Shown here in pieces: positions 1-11,740 of a DNA stretch of 64,000 nt. The position numbers were made by a program, and so were the translations under genes. This stretch comes from Theropithecus gelada (lineage: Eukaryota > Chordata > Mammalia > Primates > Cercopithecidae). Under the pieces are notes generated by a model. That model was not told the origin of the DNA and ran no database searches. It saw only the letters and a program-made list of their open reading frames with translations. The number at the start of each line of letters is the position of its first letter. Positions within the stretch are counted from its first letter, which is position 1. The stretch is from contig NC_037670.1 in NCBI RefSeq assembly GCF_003255815.1, positions 26,314,672 through 26,378,671 on the forward strand. Direction: 5' to 3'.

Positions 1-70
1 CATGGAATACCCTTGCCACACTGCCTGGCACATGTTAAGGGCTGAATAAATGTTAGTGATAATTATTCAT
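1..70 (+). repeat. MIR fragment (3' part)
   Basis: The phrase 'cctggcacatgttaagggct' followed by 'gaataaatgttagtgat' matches the 3' core of the MIR SINE in forward orientation. It is cut by the window edge. Confidence 0.6.
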
Positions 71-1860
71 ACCTTATTAATAATATTTTCATTTTTACTT
101 ACTCATCTTTAACAGTAATTAAAGAGTGACCAGCTAAAAGAATTTGCTGGAATCACACAGAGAAGTTGAAAAACAAGGATGATCTGAGAGTAACCGACAG
201 CTTTGTAACACTAAATACTAAATACTGAAGAGAAATTACTAAGATTTTTAAAAGTAACAATTTGACAATGGCTTTGAATGAGAATCAATCATCTGAGTCT
301 GTTCAGGAGATGAAATTGGGCTTTTTGAAAACTAATACTTGCATCCTCACCTCAGCATCAAAACGGGTGCTTTTGAGAAGAGATATCTCGGGACTTGACC
401 AAAACTGGGTCTTCCTAAAAAACCAGAGCTTAAATGTTTTAAACAACCAAAATAAGTTTCTTCTCCACTGAGATACAGAAGAATAAGCAATAAGAAAAAA
501 AAAAAAGAAAGAAATTAGGACATTAGATTGCAATGTCCTAGTGAATGCCTTACCAATAACAATTCCCTTTTCCTGCCAGACACTAGTGACCTGTTGTTTC
601 TCTTATTTTCTCCCTGGAGAGTTGAGAAATTATTGCGTGATTTATCTTTAGTGCAGGTACAACAAGGATATGGCCACATATTACCCCAAATGAGGGATTT
701 GTATCACATTATTTTCCATTGGTGAGTAATCGACGGGAAATGGGAAATGTCACTTCAAGGCAGGCTGGCCATCTGGTGGAAGCCTCTCCATGAACACAGC
801 AGCTGATCTACATGGAAATATTAAAGCAACAAAGTCTGAAGCTGTTTTCCTTCTCCAGGGAACTTCAGTTCATGCATGGAAGGAAGGCAATAAAGTCCAA
901 TTATTCTGGACGCAGCTACACAAGGCATATGAAAATTATCTCATGGAGGGTAGCACTAAGCTAAGTATTTTTTAAAATAGCCATCAGTCACTCCCGGTAA
1001 CAAAATCAAACAAACCAATCAATCTCTAAGGAACTCCTCATTAATCAAAAGATGGTGGTGAGATGTTGGCAATTTTTCATTATTCTACGTGTAATATTTT
1101 AAATCTGACATGCTGACAGGGTGGTCTGAACATGTGAAATTATCCCGTCCGAGAGGAGGAACAGTTGAGCTTCATGGTGCTGGATGGTTCATGTGTTACC
1201 TATTTATTGTGAATCTTCAAGTCTGCCCTTTTAAGGTGTTTGCTTTCTTCTTATTTGGGGGGCATGATATCTGTGGTTGAAAATGACAATAATACAAGGC
1301 TCTTACTACTGAGCGTGGCCAAAACTTTGGGGAACCCAGTGCTTCAATGGTCCTCAGAGCTGAGATTTTGTCATTCAACATCCCCATCTCGGGAGGTGGG
1401 CCTATCAGACTCACCATACAGAAGTACATTTGTGCTAATGAGATTTCTCACAACCACACCTGGAAGCCGCCTTCAGTAATGAGATGGATTGAGCTATTTA
1501 GCAGGTATGGAAAAGCCTGGAGGGAAGATTAATGATAATTAAATAGGAGTGAGATTTGTCTCAGCTATTGCTGAGCCTATCTCAGGATTGTGAAGTGCCC
1601 GTGGTTGCCTGGTGGGATTTAAAGTTTTATTTGAATGAACACTCCATTTTTAAAAAATGCTGAAGTCCTTCATCTGTTTTTGTTTTCTCTACTTCATTGA
1701 AAACACAAACATCCCAGCAGGATCTACTGGACTTTCGGATCTCTTGAGTCAATAAGATTCATGGTCTTTTCCAGGACCCCACTTTGCCAGGAGGAAGCAG
1801 TTGGTTGAACAGTATTTAAAAAGAGATTTGAAGATTGAGGAGCAGACGTTCCGAGTTCTG
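71..1860. other. Unassigned, AT-rich, no recognised repeat
   Basis: The stretch is moderately AT-rich and has a short A/G tract near 490-510. Its open frames are short (60-80 codons) and lack any familiar motif. I see no RNA gene or clear regulatory site. Confidence 0.5.
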
Positions 1861-1965
1861 GTCTGGTCCTGGTAGCCATGCAGCCTTGGTCAAGTCAGTT
1901 CCATCTTCCTGAGGCTCCACTTTAGCATCTGTAGGATGGGAGTGTTGAGCGCGAGATCTGTGACT
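1861..1965 (+). repeat. MIR-like fragment
   Basis: The order 'ccttggtcaagtcagttcc', 'ctgaggctccactttagcat' and 'ctgtaggatgggag' follows the MIR middle region (tRNA-related part into core), diverged. Confidence 0.5.
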
Positions 1966-2165
1966 GGTGGGTCAAACCTGCCCTGCTGCCTGCTTTTGCA
2001 AATAAAGTTTTATTGGAACCAGCCATGCCCATTTCACGTATGTATTGTCTATGGCTGCTTTGGGACTACAACAGCAGAATTGAGCAGGTGCAACAGAGAC
2101 ACTGTGGCCAGCAACACCGAAAATATTTACTGCCTGACCCTTTCCAGGAAAAGGTTGCCACTCCC
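1966..2165 (+). mobile_element. hAT-type non-autonomous MER element, copy 1
   Basis: Contains 'aaataaagttttattggaac', then a segment like 'attgtctatggctgctttgg', and ends 'aaaggttgccactccccgga'. This is a common mammalian short DNA transposon of the Charlie/hAT group. I am not certain of the exact family name. A second copy lies in opposite orientation at 11160-11355. Confidence 0.6.
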
Positions 2166-2950
2166 CGGACTAAATGATCTTCAGCTAGGCTCCTTCTGGA
2201 TTCCAATCTGTGGTTCTGAGATAAGGAAAGAGCATGGGGCTCTGTAGGAACCTGGGTGAAGGGACATCCCTGAGGTGGAGAAAGTCAGAGCACAGAGGCT
2301 GAACCTGCCAACAGAAACACTCTCATACCCTCATCGTGCCGCTCCCCTCTGGTCTAGGGGCTGGGCTTTTTGTGGGCAGGGACCATACTTTCCAAGCAAT
2401 CCTCTGGCTCAGCCTCTCAAGTCTTTAAAACCCAGCCCCAGTTTTAAAGACTCCATGCAACCGGTTGGCAGCGGACAATTGATGATACCAATGGCTCCTT
2501 GGTACCATTCCTGCTGGGAAGGCAGCTGTATCGCTGGAGGAGTCAGAGTGTGGTCGGTGGTGCCTCGTGGTCAATGGCAGAGCCTCGGCTTTACCATGAG
2601 GGCATCTGCCCTGCACACCACACATAGGGCTGCCACACCCATCATCCGCCCTTTCCGTCCTGCTGCCCACCAGCTTGGAAGTCACATTCACACCTCTGCC
2701 AGGTTTCCAAAAGTCCCTCTGTCTGGCCTCCCTTTGGCCTCATGCCGGCTCTTCTGTCATCTTTGGTGTCCCCTGTTGTGGCTGAGGGGCTGCTTGCCAT
2801 CCTCCAACCCCAGTCATCATCCCCTCTCTGACCACTGTCCTGTTAACCTGGCCTCGGAACCTTGTCTTTCTCCTCACTGCCAGCTTCATTTCTCTATTTG
2901 TACTTTTTGTTTGTTTGTTTGTTTTCCCCATTTAGCTTTGACTTGAAACT
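2166..2950. other. Unassigned; holds a long chance-like ORF
   Basis: An open frame of 223 codons (2275-2946, +) crosses this stretch. It has no recognised domain, runs through a TTTG microsatellite (about 2906-2930), and has no initiation or splice context I would trust. I treat it as non-coding. Confidence 0.5.
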
Positions 2951-3070
2951 CACCTTCCATCCTCTTCATCCTTCAAAACTCAGCATGGCATTCACCTTCT
3001 CCTTGAAGCCCACTGGTCCCTCCTGCCCCAGAGACCCCTAGCGCATGTCATCATCCTGACACCCCCTCAT
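2951..3070 (+). repeat. L2-like 3' fragment
   Basis: The phrases 'ccttcaaaactcagcatggc', 'cattcaccttctccttgaag' and 'cccactggtccctcctgccc' resemble the conserved 3' end of the LINE L2, heavily diverged. Confidence 0.45.
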
Positions 3071-3257
3071 TCTGTGCGCTTGCGTTGGGCTGCACCCGAG
3101 ACCACGCATTCTTGATGTCAGGGTGTCCATCTTATCCTTCTCTCGAGGTCTTAGGGCTGGGCTGGGTAGGACGTCAGTGTCTGGCTGCTTGTTGAGTGGT
3201 TTGGCCATGCCTGCTGAGGTGGGCCTTGGTGTTCACTCTCCCTGAGGGAGCCCTGAC

Positions 3258-3291
3258 TGGTACATTCCACAGAGTGGTACATTCCACAGAG
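3258..3291 (+). repeat. Perfect 17-bp tandem duplication
   Basis: The unit 'tggtacattccacagag' occurs twice in direct contact with no mismatch. The surrounding sequence (3071-3878) is otherwise unassigned and shows no gene. Confidence 0.95.
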
Positions 3292-3878
3292 CACCTGGGG
3301 TGGGTGTTGGAGCAGCGCCGATGGGAAGCAGGTGATGGAGAAGGCTCTTGAGGGCCCAGAACTCCAAGGGCAGTCAAGGTGGCCCAGCAGCCGAGCATGG
3401 GTGGAAGGGGAAAGTACCTAGCATCCATGCCTTGCATCCACAACATGGGCTAGAAGGAGCTGAGAAAAGATGGCACCCTGGGCTCTGATGTCACCTGGGT
3501 GCAGGACCCCAGTGCCTCCACGAGTCACAGCCCAGCAGAGCATACCAGGCTGAACCCCTCCACATGGGTCCAGTTTCCCATTCTCACAAGGGCCCACCAG
3601 CCCTGCTGGAAAGTGCCCAGTGGCTGTCTCTGAATGTGACATTGGAATATCAGGTGGCAGCACTTGCTCTACTGGGCCCAGGTCCAGCAGGCTGTAGGTA
3701 TACAATCCTGCCTGCATGTGGCAGTCATACTCCCCATCCCCCTCATTTCTGGGCCCATAGCATGGTCACACGGTCACATGGATCTCAGGGTCGGCATCTG
3801 CCTCACTTGAAGGGAGGGGTCTCATTTCTCGCCCTAACTGAGTTCCCCATTCCCTCATGCAGGTTAAAATCTGAGGCA

Positions 3879-4189
3879 GGCCAGCAGTGGTGGCTTATGC
3901 CTGTAATCCCTGCACTTTGGGACGCCAAGACAGGAGGATCTCTTGAGTCCCAGAGTTTGTGACCAGCCTGGGTAACATAGGGAGACCCTGTCTCTATAAA
4001 AATAAAAATGAGCCAGGCATGGTGGCACACGTCTGTGGTCCCAGCTACTTGGGAGGCTGAGCAGGAGGAGGCTTGCTGGAGCCCGGGAAGTCAAGGCTCT
4101 GCAGTAAGTTGTGGTCATGCCACTGCACTACAGCCTGGGCGACAGAGCAAGTAAGACCCCATCTCATTAAAAAAAAAAAAAAAAAAAAA
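3879..4189 (+). mobile_element. Alu (J-like)
   Basis: Dimeric Alu with old J-type features ('tctcttgagtcccagagttt', 'cctgggtaacataggg') and a poly-A tail of about 21 nt. Confidence 0.9.
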
Positions 4190-4464
4190 GATCTTAAGCA
4201 GATGCATATTCCCGCAGCTCACGCTGCTGATGCGGATGGATCCAAAAACAAGGTTCCTTGTGCTTGGAGACAGCAGTCAGCTCCTGGTGTTGAGGTCACC
4301 TGTGTCCCCATTCAGCGTTTGGAACTGGCATTCAGGGTGGTGACAGTGCTGCTTTGTGTCCCTCAGGTCACACTCCAGGGGCCGACAGGACTGGAGCATC
4401 TCAGAGCGGGAATTAAGGGCAGTCCCTTCCCCCAACCTGTCACTGGGGATGGTGCCAAATCCAC

Positions 4465-4763
4465 TTTTTTTTTTTTTTTTTGAGATGGAGTCTCGCTCTG
4501 TCACCTAGGCTGGAGTGCAGTGGTGCAATCTCGGCTCCCTGCAACCTCCGCCTCTCAGGTCCAAGTGATTCTCCTGCCTCAGCCTCCCGAGTAGCTGGGG
4601 TTACAGGTGCGCACCACCACGCATGGCTAACTTCTTGTATTTTTAGTAGATATGGGTTTGCCATCTTGACCAGGCTGGTCTCAAACTCCTGGCTTCAAGT
4701 GGTCCACCCACCTCGGCCTCCCAAAGTGCTGGGATTACAGGAATGAGCCACTGCATGTGGCCT
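4465..4763 (-). mobile_element. Alu (S-like), reverse
   Basis: Full-length antisense Alu with poly-T head. It is flanked by the direct repeat 'aatccacttt' at 4458-4467 and 4764-4773, a readable target-site duplication. Confidence 0.93.
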
Positions 4764-4903
4764 AATCCACTTTCTACCTAAACCAGGAAACTTCCTAGAT
4801 TGCTTTTATTGAAAAGAAAGTTTTAAGTCCAGAGTGCAGTCTCTTGTTTTCAAAAGTTTGGGGGAGCACAGATCATCTAATCATGTAGCTTAAGAGTGTT
4901 TCT

Positions 4904-5199
4904 CTTTTTTTTTTTTTTGAAATAGAGTCTCACTCTGTCACCCAGGTTGGAGTGCAGTGGCGCGATCTCGGCTCACTGCAAGCTCTGCCTCCCAGGTTCA
5001 CGCCATTCTCCTGCCTCAGTCCCGAGTAGCTGGGACTACAGGTGCCCACCACTATGCCCAGCTAATTTTTTGTATTTTTAGTAGAGACGTGGGTTTCACT
5101 GTGTTAGCCAGGATGGTCTCGATCTCCTGACCTGGTGATCCTCCCACCTCAGCCTCCCAAAGTGCTGGGATTACAGGCATGAGCCACCACACCCAGCCC
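4904..5199 (-). mobile_element. Alu (Y-like), reverse
   Basis: Antisense Alu with Y-type positions ('gtgttagccaggatggtctc', 'gatctcctgacc'). Target-site duplication 'aagagtgtttct' at 4892-4903 and 5200-5211. Confidence 0.93.
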
Positions 5200-5211
5200 A
5201 AGAGTGTTTCT

Positions 5212-7775
5212 TTCATCACACATACACATCTTATTTATGTGTATTCAGATGGAAGCTTCAAGAGGAGATGGATCAGTCCTTTCTAAAACCTGGGACAGCC
5301 AGAGCACAGGTGCATGAAAACAGCCTGTTATTTGAAGCCATCTGTGTGCTCTGCACAAAGACAATTGGAAGAAATGTAGCCCTCAAGTCTGGGACTCCTG
5401 GGTGCAGACAGTCAAGCTTGCTGCTGACACTGGGAGGGTCCGAAAGGGTCCAGCCGGGACAGTGAGTGTCCCTGGGGAGGTGGGGAGGGGTGGTCACTGC
5501 CAAGTGCCTGGTTGGTCTCGGGTTCAGCCTCCACAGTGACACAAAGGTCTGCCTGCCTCTGTGTGGGCCACCCCTTCTCCCCTTTCCCTTGAACAAATTC
5601 CTCTGCTCCCAGAAAAGACCAAAGCCACAGTGAACACTGGATCTTGGCTGGCCGATGGCAGGGCACTGAAGACAAGGGTCCTCCCTACTGATGACTTAGT
5701 CACCGAGACCCAGCGGATGATTGAAATGGAATGGGAAGAAGTCATCTTAGGGTAAAAGCTACACTCCTCTCAAACTTACCTTGAGCACAAAAAGGCCAAA
5801 GTTTGGGAAAGAGAGGAATGGCAATACTTGCCCTCGAATTCGCAATTGTGCTTTGTAATTTATGTGTTGGGCTCCAGGGACAGCCGCATCTTCTTGCGCT
5901 GTTCTCCAGTTACCTCCCCCGCGCATCTGCATCCTGTTCTCTGGAAGGCGCCGTATATCACAGAGTCCTCCAAACGCGGTGGGTTGTGTGGGGTTGGTGA
6001 AAACGAGGGCGGCTGAACAGGCCCCAAAGGCGGATGGAGGGGAGGGAATTCCTGGCTGCCTGGGCACTCAGGTTTTACCAGGCTTTGGGCAGGAATGTGT
6101 GCAAACCCCCAACGCATCCTGGGGAATGCTCAGTGTCTCCCAAAGTTAATAAGCAAGGACAAGGAAGAGCATTTGCGCCAAGTCAGGACACACAATTCAG
6201 GATTGAGTCACTCCCCTGTGGTTCTTATTTGCTTTATTTCGAAACAGCCTCTGAGCCCACCAGGAGTAATAATATGCATTTTCACATGCAGTGGGGCCTG
6301 GATTCGGGGAAAGGAAGGCCGGAGCGCTGCGTGTGGGGTGTGGCTGCCTTGGTTATATTGGACGTGAAAAGAAGATGGGTTTTATAATAAGCACAGGGAC
6401 AGGGAGCTGGCTATGATCTCAGTTTGGGAATCAGTCTGATTCATAAAGAGGAGTCCAAGATTTTTGCTTGGAGTTGCAGGCCTTTATTTTTAAAGATAAG
6501 GCATAAATAAACTTCATATAATGACTTGATAGGGAATTTTTTAGCTGGCATGTTGCCACTGATAGAATATTCTAAAACCTAAGGTCATGATATCAGCCTC
6601 TGGACTTCTTGTATAAAACACTAGATATTTTCCAATGTGATTTTCATTTGGGGAATTGTGATGATGCTGCCATTTTCCTTGAGAGTGAAGGGACAGGGAA
6701 CAGGAAGGATAGATGCATTACTGAGTCCTCTTTCTATTGCCGACCTCTGTCCCCATCAGCTGACCCAGGGACCCCAGGTCAACATTATCTCTGCATCAAG
6801 TGGTACCATTTGCCCTCTCCAGTCTGTGTCCCGGCCCCTACTCCCAGCAGTGACCACCAGCTTTGGGCCCCACTCTGTCATTCCCAAGACAGACATCTGC
6901 CCACACAGATGGACCACCAATGTGTGGAATATTATTTCCTTGGCAAAACAATCCCAAGCCCTCTACAGGACTCAATTTCCGGATTTTCTTGGAATGTTGT
7001 GAAAATCTGTGTTTTTGCCATGGGAACATTCAGAAGTAGAGGTTTGGATGGCTCCAGTTACAAGATGGTATGTCTGAAGCTATATTTTCTGAACTCAATG
7101 GCCATTCAACAAGCCACCAACTCTCCTTTCCTGTGTACCAGTGAGCCCAGGAGAGGAGAGAAACTGCCTTTATAAAATGTCCCCATTCATGCCCTAGCTT
7201 TACTCTCTGTCCATCACCACTCCTCTCCAAGTTAGCAGAAGGGGCCACGTGCTTTCCTCATGCTTCCCTTGGGGCAGTCCTCTGGCCACTTCGACGGGTC
7301 CCTTGGGCCCTGCCAGGAGCCTGTTGGACAGCCTGGTGATTTAGGAAGAGGTTGATCTTTACAGAACGACCTCTACTTTCAGATATATTGTGGTCAGAGC
7401 CAAGTTTTTAAATCTTCGATACTCAATGCCTATCTAAAAAATAAGTGATATTTTTTTCTTTCTTTCTGAAATGACAGCTTTTCAAGAAAGTCTGGCTTTT
7501 CCCCAACACTGCCATTTTGTGCTGTCTGCTCTGCACAGCTTGCAAATCGAAGCAAGCAGTTGCTTGGGCTGCAGCATGTTACCTTGGACCAGGTCCCCAG
7601 GGGGTCATTCTGCAGATCAGTGAGCCCTGTCCACGGGCAGCATTGAAGGGGGTTGGTGTTTTCATTATCTGCCCAGGTGCCATAGTGCAACTGGACTGGC
7701 CTTGGAGAGAAATGATCTTTTGCTGGGGGCCTTTGTGGCTCCTGGTGGATTGTTGAGAAGTATGGAGTCTCCATC
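5212..7775. other. Unassigned unique sequence, 2.6 kb
   Basis: A long Alu-free stretch. Several frames of 90-188 codons are open (the longest is 6609-7175, +), but they overlap one another and lack family motifs. I see no recognisable repeat and no RNA gene. Confidence 0.45.
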
Positions 7776-8612
7776 TGTTGTGACTTGAATTGTGTCCCCT
7801 CAAAGGATCTATTCAAGTCATAACTCCCTTATGTGTGAATGTGAGCTTCTGTATTAGTCCATTTTCACGCTGCTGATAAAGACATTCCCAAGACTGGGTA
7901 ATTTATAAAGAAAAAGAGGTTTAATGGACTCACAGTTCCACATGGCTGGGGAGGCCTCACAATCATGGCAGAAGGTGAAAGTCACATCTTACATGGTGGC
8001 AAGCAAGAGAGAGAATGAGAACCAAGTGAAAGGGGTTTCCCCTTATAAAACCACCAGATCTTTTGAGACTTATTTACTACCATGAGAACAGTGTGAGGGA
8101 AACCACCCCCATGATTCAATTATCTCCCACTGGATCCCTCCCACAGGATCCCTCCCACAACACATGGAAATTATGGGAGCTACAATTCAAGATGAGATTT
8201 GGGTGGGGACACAGCCAAACCACATCACCTTCCTTGAGAAAAAGGTCTTTGCAGATGTAATCACGTTAAGATGACGTCACACTGGAGATGGTAGGCCCCA
8301 GTCCACTGGTCGGTGTCCTTATGAGAAGAGGGAAAGAGGGAAACTTGGACACACAGACACACAGAGGGAAGACGGCCATGTGAAGGCAGAGGCAGAGGTT
8401 GGAAGGATGCAGCAACAGGCCAAGGAGGACCAGAAAACTGTAGAAGCCAGGGAGGGGCAAGGAAGGATCCTCCCTGGAGGCCTCAGAGGGAGAACGGCTG
8501 TACTACCATCTTGATTTGGGACTTCCAGCCTCCAGAGCTGTGAGAGAATACATTATTATTGCTACAAACCATATAGCTCGTGGTCATTCGTTACAGAGCC
8601 CTAGAAAACAAA
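7776..8612 (+). mobile_element. MLT1-like LTR, split by a younger LTR
   Basis: Starts 'tgttgtgacttgaattgtgt', resumes after 8228 with 'aaaaggtctttgcagatgta', and continues through 'gtccttatgagaagagg' and 'ccagcctccagagctgtgag' to a TGTTATGG-type end, in forward order of a MaLR/ERVL-class LTR. The interval 7850-8227 is a nested THE1/MST LTR. The family name is from memory of the consensus and the subfamily is not assigned. Confidence 0.7.
7850..8227 (-). mobile_element. THE1/MST solo LTR nested in the MLT1-like LTR
   Basis: Begins TGTATTAGTCC and ends in CA, reading antisense through 'gtaatttataaagaaaaaga', 'tcacaatcatggcagaaggt' and 'gatgagatttgggtgggg'. It is flanked by 5-bp near-duplications gcttc (7845-7849) and ccttc (8228-8232), as expected for an LTR insertion. 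No internal region remains, so this is a solo LTR left by LTR-LTR recombination. Confidence 0.85.
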
Positions 8613-8828
8613 AACACCGTCTCTGATGGCCGTGGCTATGGCATCTGGACTCCATGCCCAGGCACCGTGACTTTGCACTGGGTGAGCACCGGTCTGAGTG
8701 CTGGGCTGAGTGCTTGGAAGGAACAGAGAAGATGCTCTCATCAGTGGCATGTCCCCTGCTCTGGTGGCAAGAAAGACTTGACTGGACAATAGGTTGTGGG
8801 GTTTTTTTGTTTTTGGTTTTTTTTTGTC

Positions 8829-9232
8829 TTTTTTTTTTTTTTTTTTTTTTGAGACAGGGTCTCGCTCTGTTGCCCAGGCTGTAGCACAGTGGCACGATCT
8901 CAGCTTATTGCAAACTCCACCTGCGGGGTTCAAAAGATTTTCCTGCCTCAGCCTCCCAAGTAGCTGGGACTATAGGCATGTGCCACCATGCCCGGCTAAT
9001 TTTTGTATTTTTAGTAGAGATGAGGTTTTGTCTATTGGCCAGGCTGGTCTCGAACTCCTGACCTCAGGTGATCCACCTGCCGCAGTCTGCCAAGTGCTGG
9101 GATTACAGGCATGAGTCACCACGTTTGGCTAATTTTTTGTATTTTTAGTAGAGACAGGGTTTCACCATGTTGGCCAATCTGGTCTTGAACTCCTAACCTC
9201 AAGTGATCCACCTACTTCGGCCTCCCAAAGTG
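8829..9232 (-). mobile_element. Trimeric Alu (full dimer plus extra left-monomer segment), reverse
   Basis: A complete antisense Alu (8829-9128) runs without a break into a further 105-bp Alu segment (9129-9232). The whole array is bounded by related direct repeats starting 'ggacaat' at 8784 and 9234, so it may have inserted as one unit. The junction lies in the shared 'ggctaatttttt' motif, a likely point of template switching or recombination. Confidence 0.75.
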
Positions 9233-9247
9233 AGGACAATTGGTTTT

Positions 9248-9944
9248 TGTTGCAGTAAGGAATGAGATGAGGAAACGAGAACAGATATAACAGATTTTCA
9301 CGTTTTATTTTCTGCACTGCCATATGGTTTACATCCTTACAATGAGAGCGTAATAATGCAGTTATTTCGTATGATTAAAAAGACAAGAAAGAGTCTTAAA
9401 CAGAAAACAATTAGCCACATCTAGGTAAAAATGGGGTGTGTAACCAACGTAGATGACCCCTTCCTGTTCTGCAGCTGCAGTGGGTGAGGTCCTCGTGGTG
9501 TGAAGTGGTGGATGTGAAAAACCAGCATATGAACCCACGACTTGTCTCTCTCTGGACATGGGCGAGACACCAGAGAAGCTTACGACTTTTCACTGATAAT
9601 AACTGGGAGATAAATAGTTCAGAAGGGAAAAGAAAAATAGGTTTTACTAGCGGGGAAGTTGCATTGGTTGGAGTTATGACCTTCTCCTGTGAGAAGGACT
9701 CCCACAGGTCCTGATTTGTGCGTCTGTAATAGGGCCTCTCAGAAATGGCCTGGTATTCCCATTAATTGTGTGCCTGATAGTCGCCCTGTCTCTGTTCTGG
9801 GTAAATTGGGACAGAGACTATATTTTATCTTTATACCACTCCCCAACAGTATCTGCCAAATGGGTCACTGGAGGTCAATACACATTTGTTTAATTAAACA
9901 CCACATTTATTGAATTAGAGTCCTATATGCAGAAGTGTAAATTG
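9248..9944. other. Unassigned unique sequence
   Basis: No repeat, gene or RNA recognised. Short frames only. Confidence 0.5.
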
Positions 9945-10246
9945 TTGTTGTTGTTTATTTTTTTTGAGACAGAGTCTTGCTCTGTCACCCAGGCTGGAGT
10001 TCAGTGGCACGATCTTGGCTGACTACAACCTCCACCTCCCAGGTTCAAGGAATTCTCCCGCCTCAGCCTTCCGAGTAGCTGGGATTACAGGCACCCATCA
10101 TCGTGCCTGGCTAATTTTTGTATTTTTGTAGAAACAGGGTTTCACCATGTTGGACAGGCTGGTCTTGAACTCCTGACCTCAGGTGACCCACCGGCCTCAG
10201 CTTCCCAAAGTGCTGGGATTACAGGCATGAGCCACCATGCCCAGCC
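9945..10246 (-). mobile_element. Alu (S-like), reverse
   Basis: Antisense dimeric Alu with target-site duplication 'agaagtgt' (9931 and about 10247). Confidence 0.9.
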
Positions 10247-10415
10247 AGAAGTGTGAACTTTTTTTTTCACATTTGATGAGATGAAATTTGCAATGTCAAC
10301 TTATTTTTGAAATTTCCTGAATTTTGAAATTTGAAAAAGAGGTAGAATTTGCAAAGCACAGGAATAAGTGCACTGAAAATCACTTTCAGACCAGAAACTG
10401 AAACTGTGGGGTAAT

Positions 10416-10455
10416 TATATTAGTCAGAGTTCTCCCAAGTAACAAAACCAACAGG

Positions 10456-10494
<39 letters not shown>

Positions 10495-10855
10495 TAAGTG
10501 GAGAGAGATTTATTTTACGGAATTGACATGTAATTGTGGAGCCTTAGTGAGTCCCAAATCTGATGGGGTAGGCAACAGTCTAGAGGCTCAGGGAAGAGTT
10601 GCAATTGATGCCCAAAAGCCATCTGCTGGCAGAATTATTTCTTGCTCAAAGAGGTCAGAAGTTGTTCTATTCTTGCCTTCAACTGATTGGGTGAGCCCCA
10701 CCCACGTTAGGGAGAGCCATCTGCTCTATTTCAACTTGGCTAATTTAAATGTTGATCTCCTCCCAAAAACCCTCATGAAAACATCCAAAATAACAGCTTA
10801 GCAAATATCTGACCACCATGGCCTATCCAAGTTGCCCTGTAAAATTAATCAAGGC
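10416..10855 (-). mobile_element. MLT2-like ERVL LTR, reverse, containing a (GT)n
   Basis: Opens with 'attagtcagagttctcccaa', has 'agagagatttattttacgga', then 'ctgattgggtgagccccacc' and 'tttaaatgttgatctcctcc', and ends near 'aaaattaatca'. This is the order of an ERVL-class LTR read antisense. A 33-bp pure (GT)n lies at 10458-10490. Subfamily not assigned. Confidence 0.6.
10458..10490 (+). repeat. (GT)n microsatellite
   Basis: Uninterrupted GT dinucleotide repeat of 16 units inside the LTR, likely length-polymorphic. Confidence 0.97.
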
Positions 10856-11159
10856 AATTTTCTGGATCCCTGTTTCTCAGGGTACACCTTGAGCTCTATT
10901 GCACAGGACTGTACCCAACATTGTCTGAAATTTAACATTTTTAGTTCCTGCCTACTAAATATGCATGGCGAGTCTTGTCATTGCAACAAAAGCTGTGCCC
11001 ACACATTTCTCTACACTCCCTTGGGAGCTGGGTTTGCCCAGGCCGGAGAACCACTGATGAAGGCTGTCTAACTCTGCAGTAATGCTGCCAAAACATTGGC
11101 AGTATCAAGAAGGTGAACTTCTCAGGTTTTGATGTTCAGACTTCACATGGAGATGGTTG

Positions 11160-11355
11160 TTGTCTAATGCAAGTGTTGGCAAACGTTTTCTGCAAAGGGC
11201 CAGATAGTAAATGTTTTAGGCTTTGGGACTCTATGGCCTTTCTTAGAACTACTCAGCCCTACAGTGGTAGGATGAAAACAGCTAGACAGAGTACACAAAC
11301 AAATGAATGTGGCTGCGTTCCATCAAAACTTTATTTTATGGACACTGAAATTTGA
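11160..11355 (-). mobile_element. hAT-type MER element, copy 2 (opposite strand)
   Basis: Reads 'gttggcaaacgttttctgca', 'aagggccagatagtaaatgt', then 'atcaaaactttattttatgg', the reverse complement order of the copy at 1966-2165. The neighbouring 10856-11159 shows nothing I recognise. Confidence 0.65.
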
Positions 11356-11428
11356 CTTTCATATAATTTTCACATCTTCAGATATTCTTCTTTTAATTTT
11401 TTTTTAACCATTTAACATGTAAAGACCA

Positions 11429-11740
11429 GGTCAGGCATGGTGGCTCATGCCTGTAATCCCAGAACTTTGGGAGGCCAAGGTGGGTGGATCACCTGAGGTC
11501 AGGAGTTCAAGACCAGCCTGGCCAACTTGGTGAAACCCTGTCTCCACTAAAAATACTAAAATTAGCCAGCCATGGTGGGGCATGCCTGTAATTCCAACTA
11601 CTTCAGAGGTGAGGCAGGAGAATCGCGTGAACCCAGGAAGTGGAGGTTGCCGTGAGCTGAGATTCCACCACTGCACTCCAGCCTGGGTGACAGAGTGAGA
11701 CTCCATCTCAAAAAACTAAAATAAAATAAAGAAAAATAAA
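11429..11740 (+). mobile_element. Alu (S-like)
   Basis: Forward dimeric Alu, from 'ggtcaggcatggtggctcat' to an A-rich tail with AAATAA units. Confidence 0.9.

Noticed and set aside
2275..2946. 223-codon open frame
   Set aside because: It is one of the longest frames apart from CLDN14, but it has no domain, crosses a TTTG microsatellite and L2-like sequence, and lacks a credible promoter or splice context. Frames of this length occur by chance in 64 kb.
6609..7175. 188-codon open frame
   Set aside because: No motif, and it overlaps a second unrelated frame. Treated as chance.
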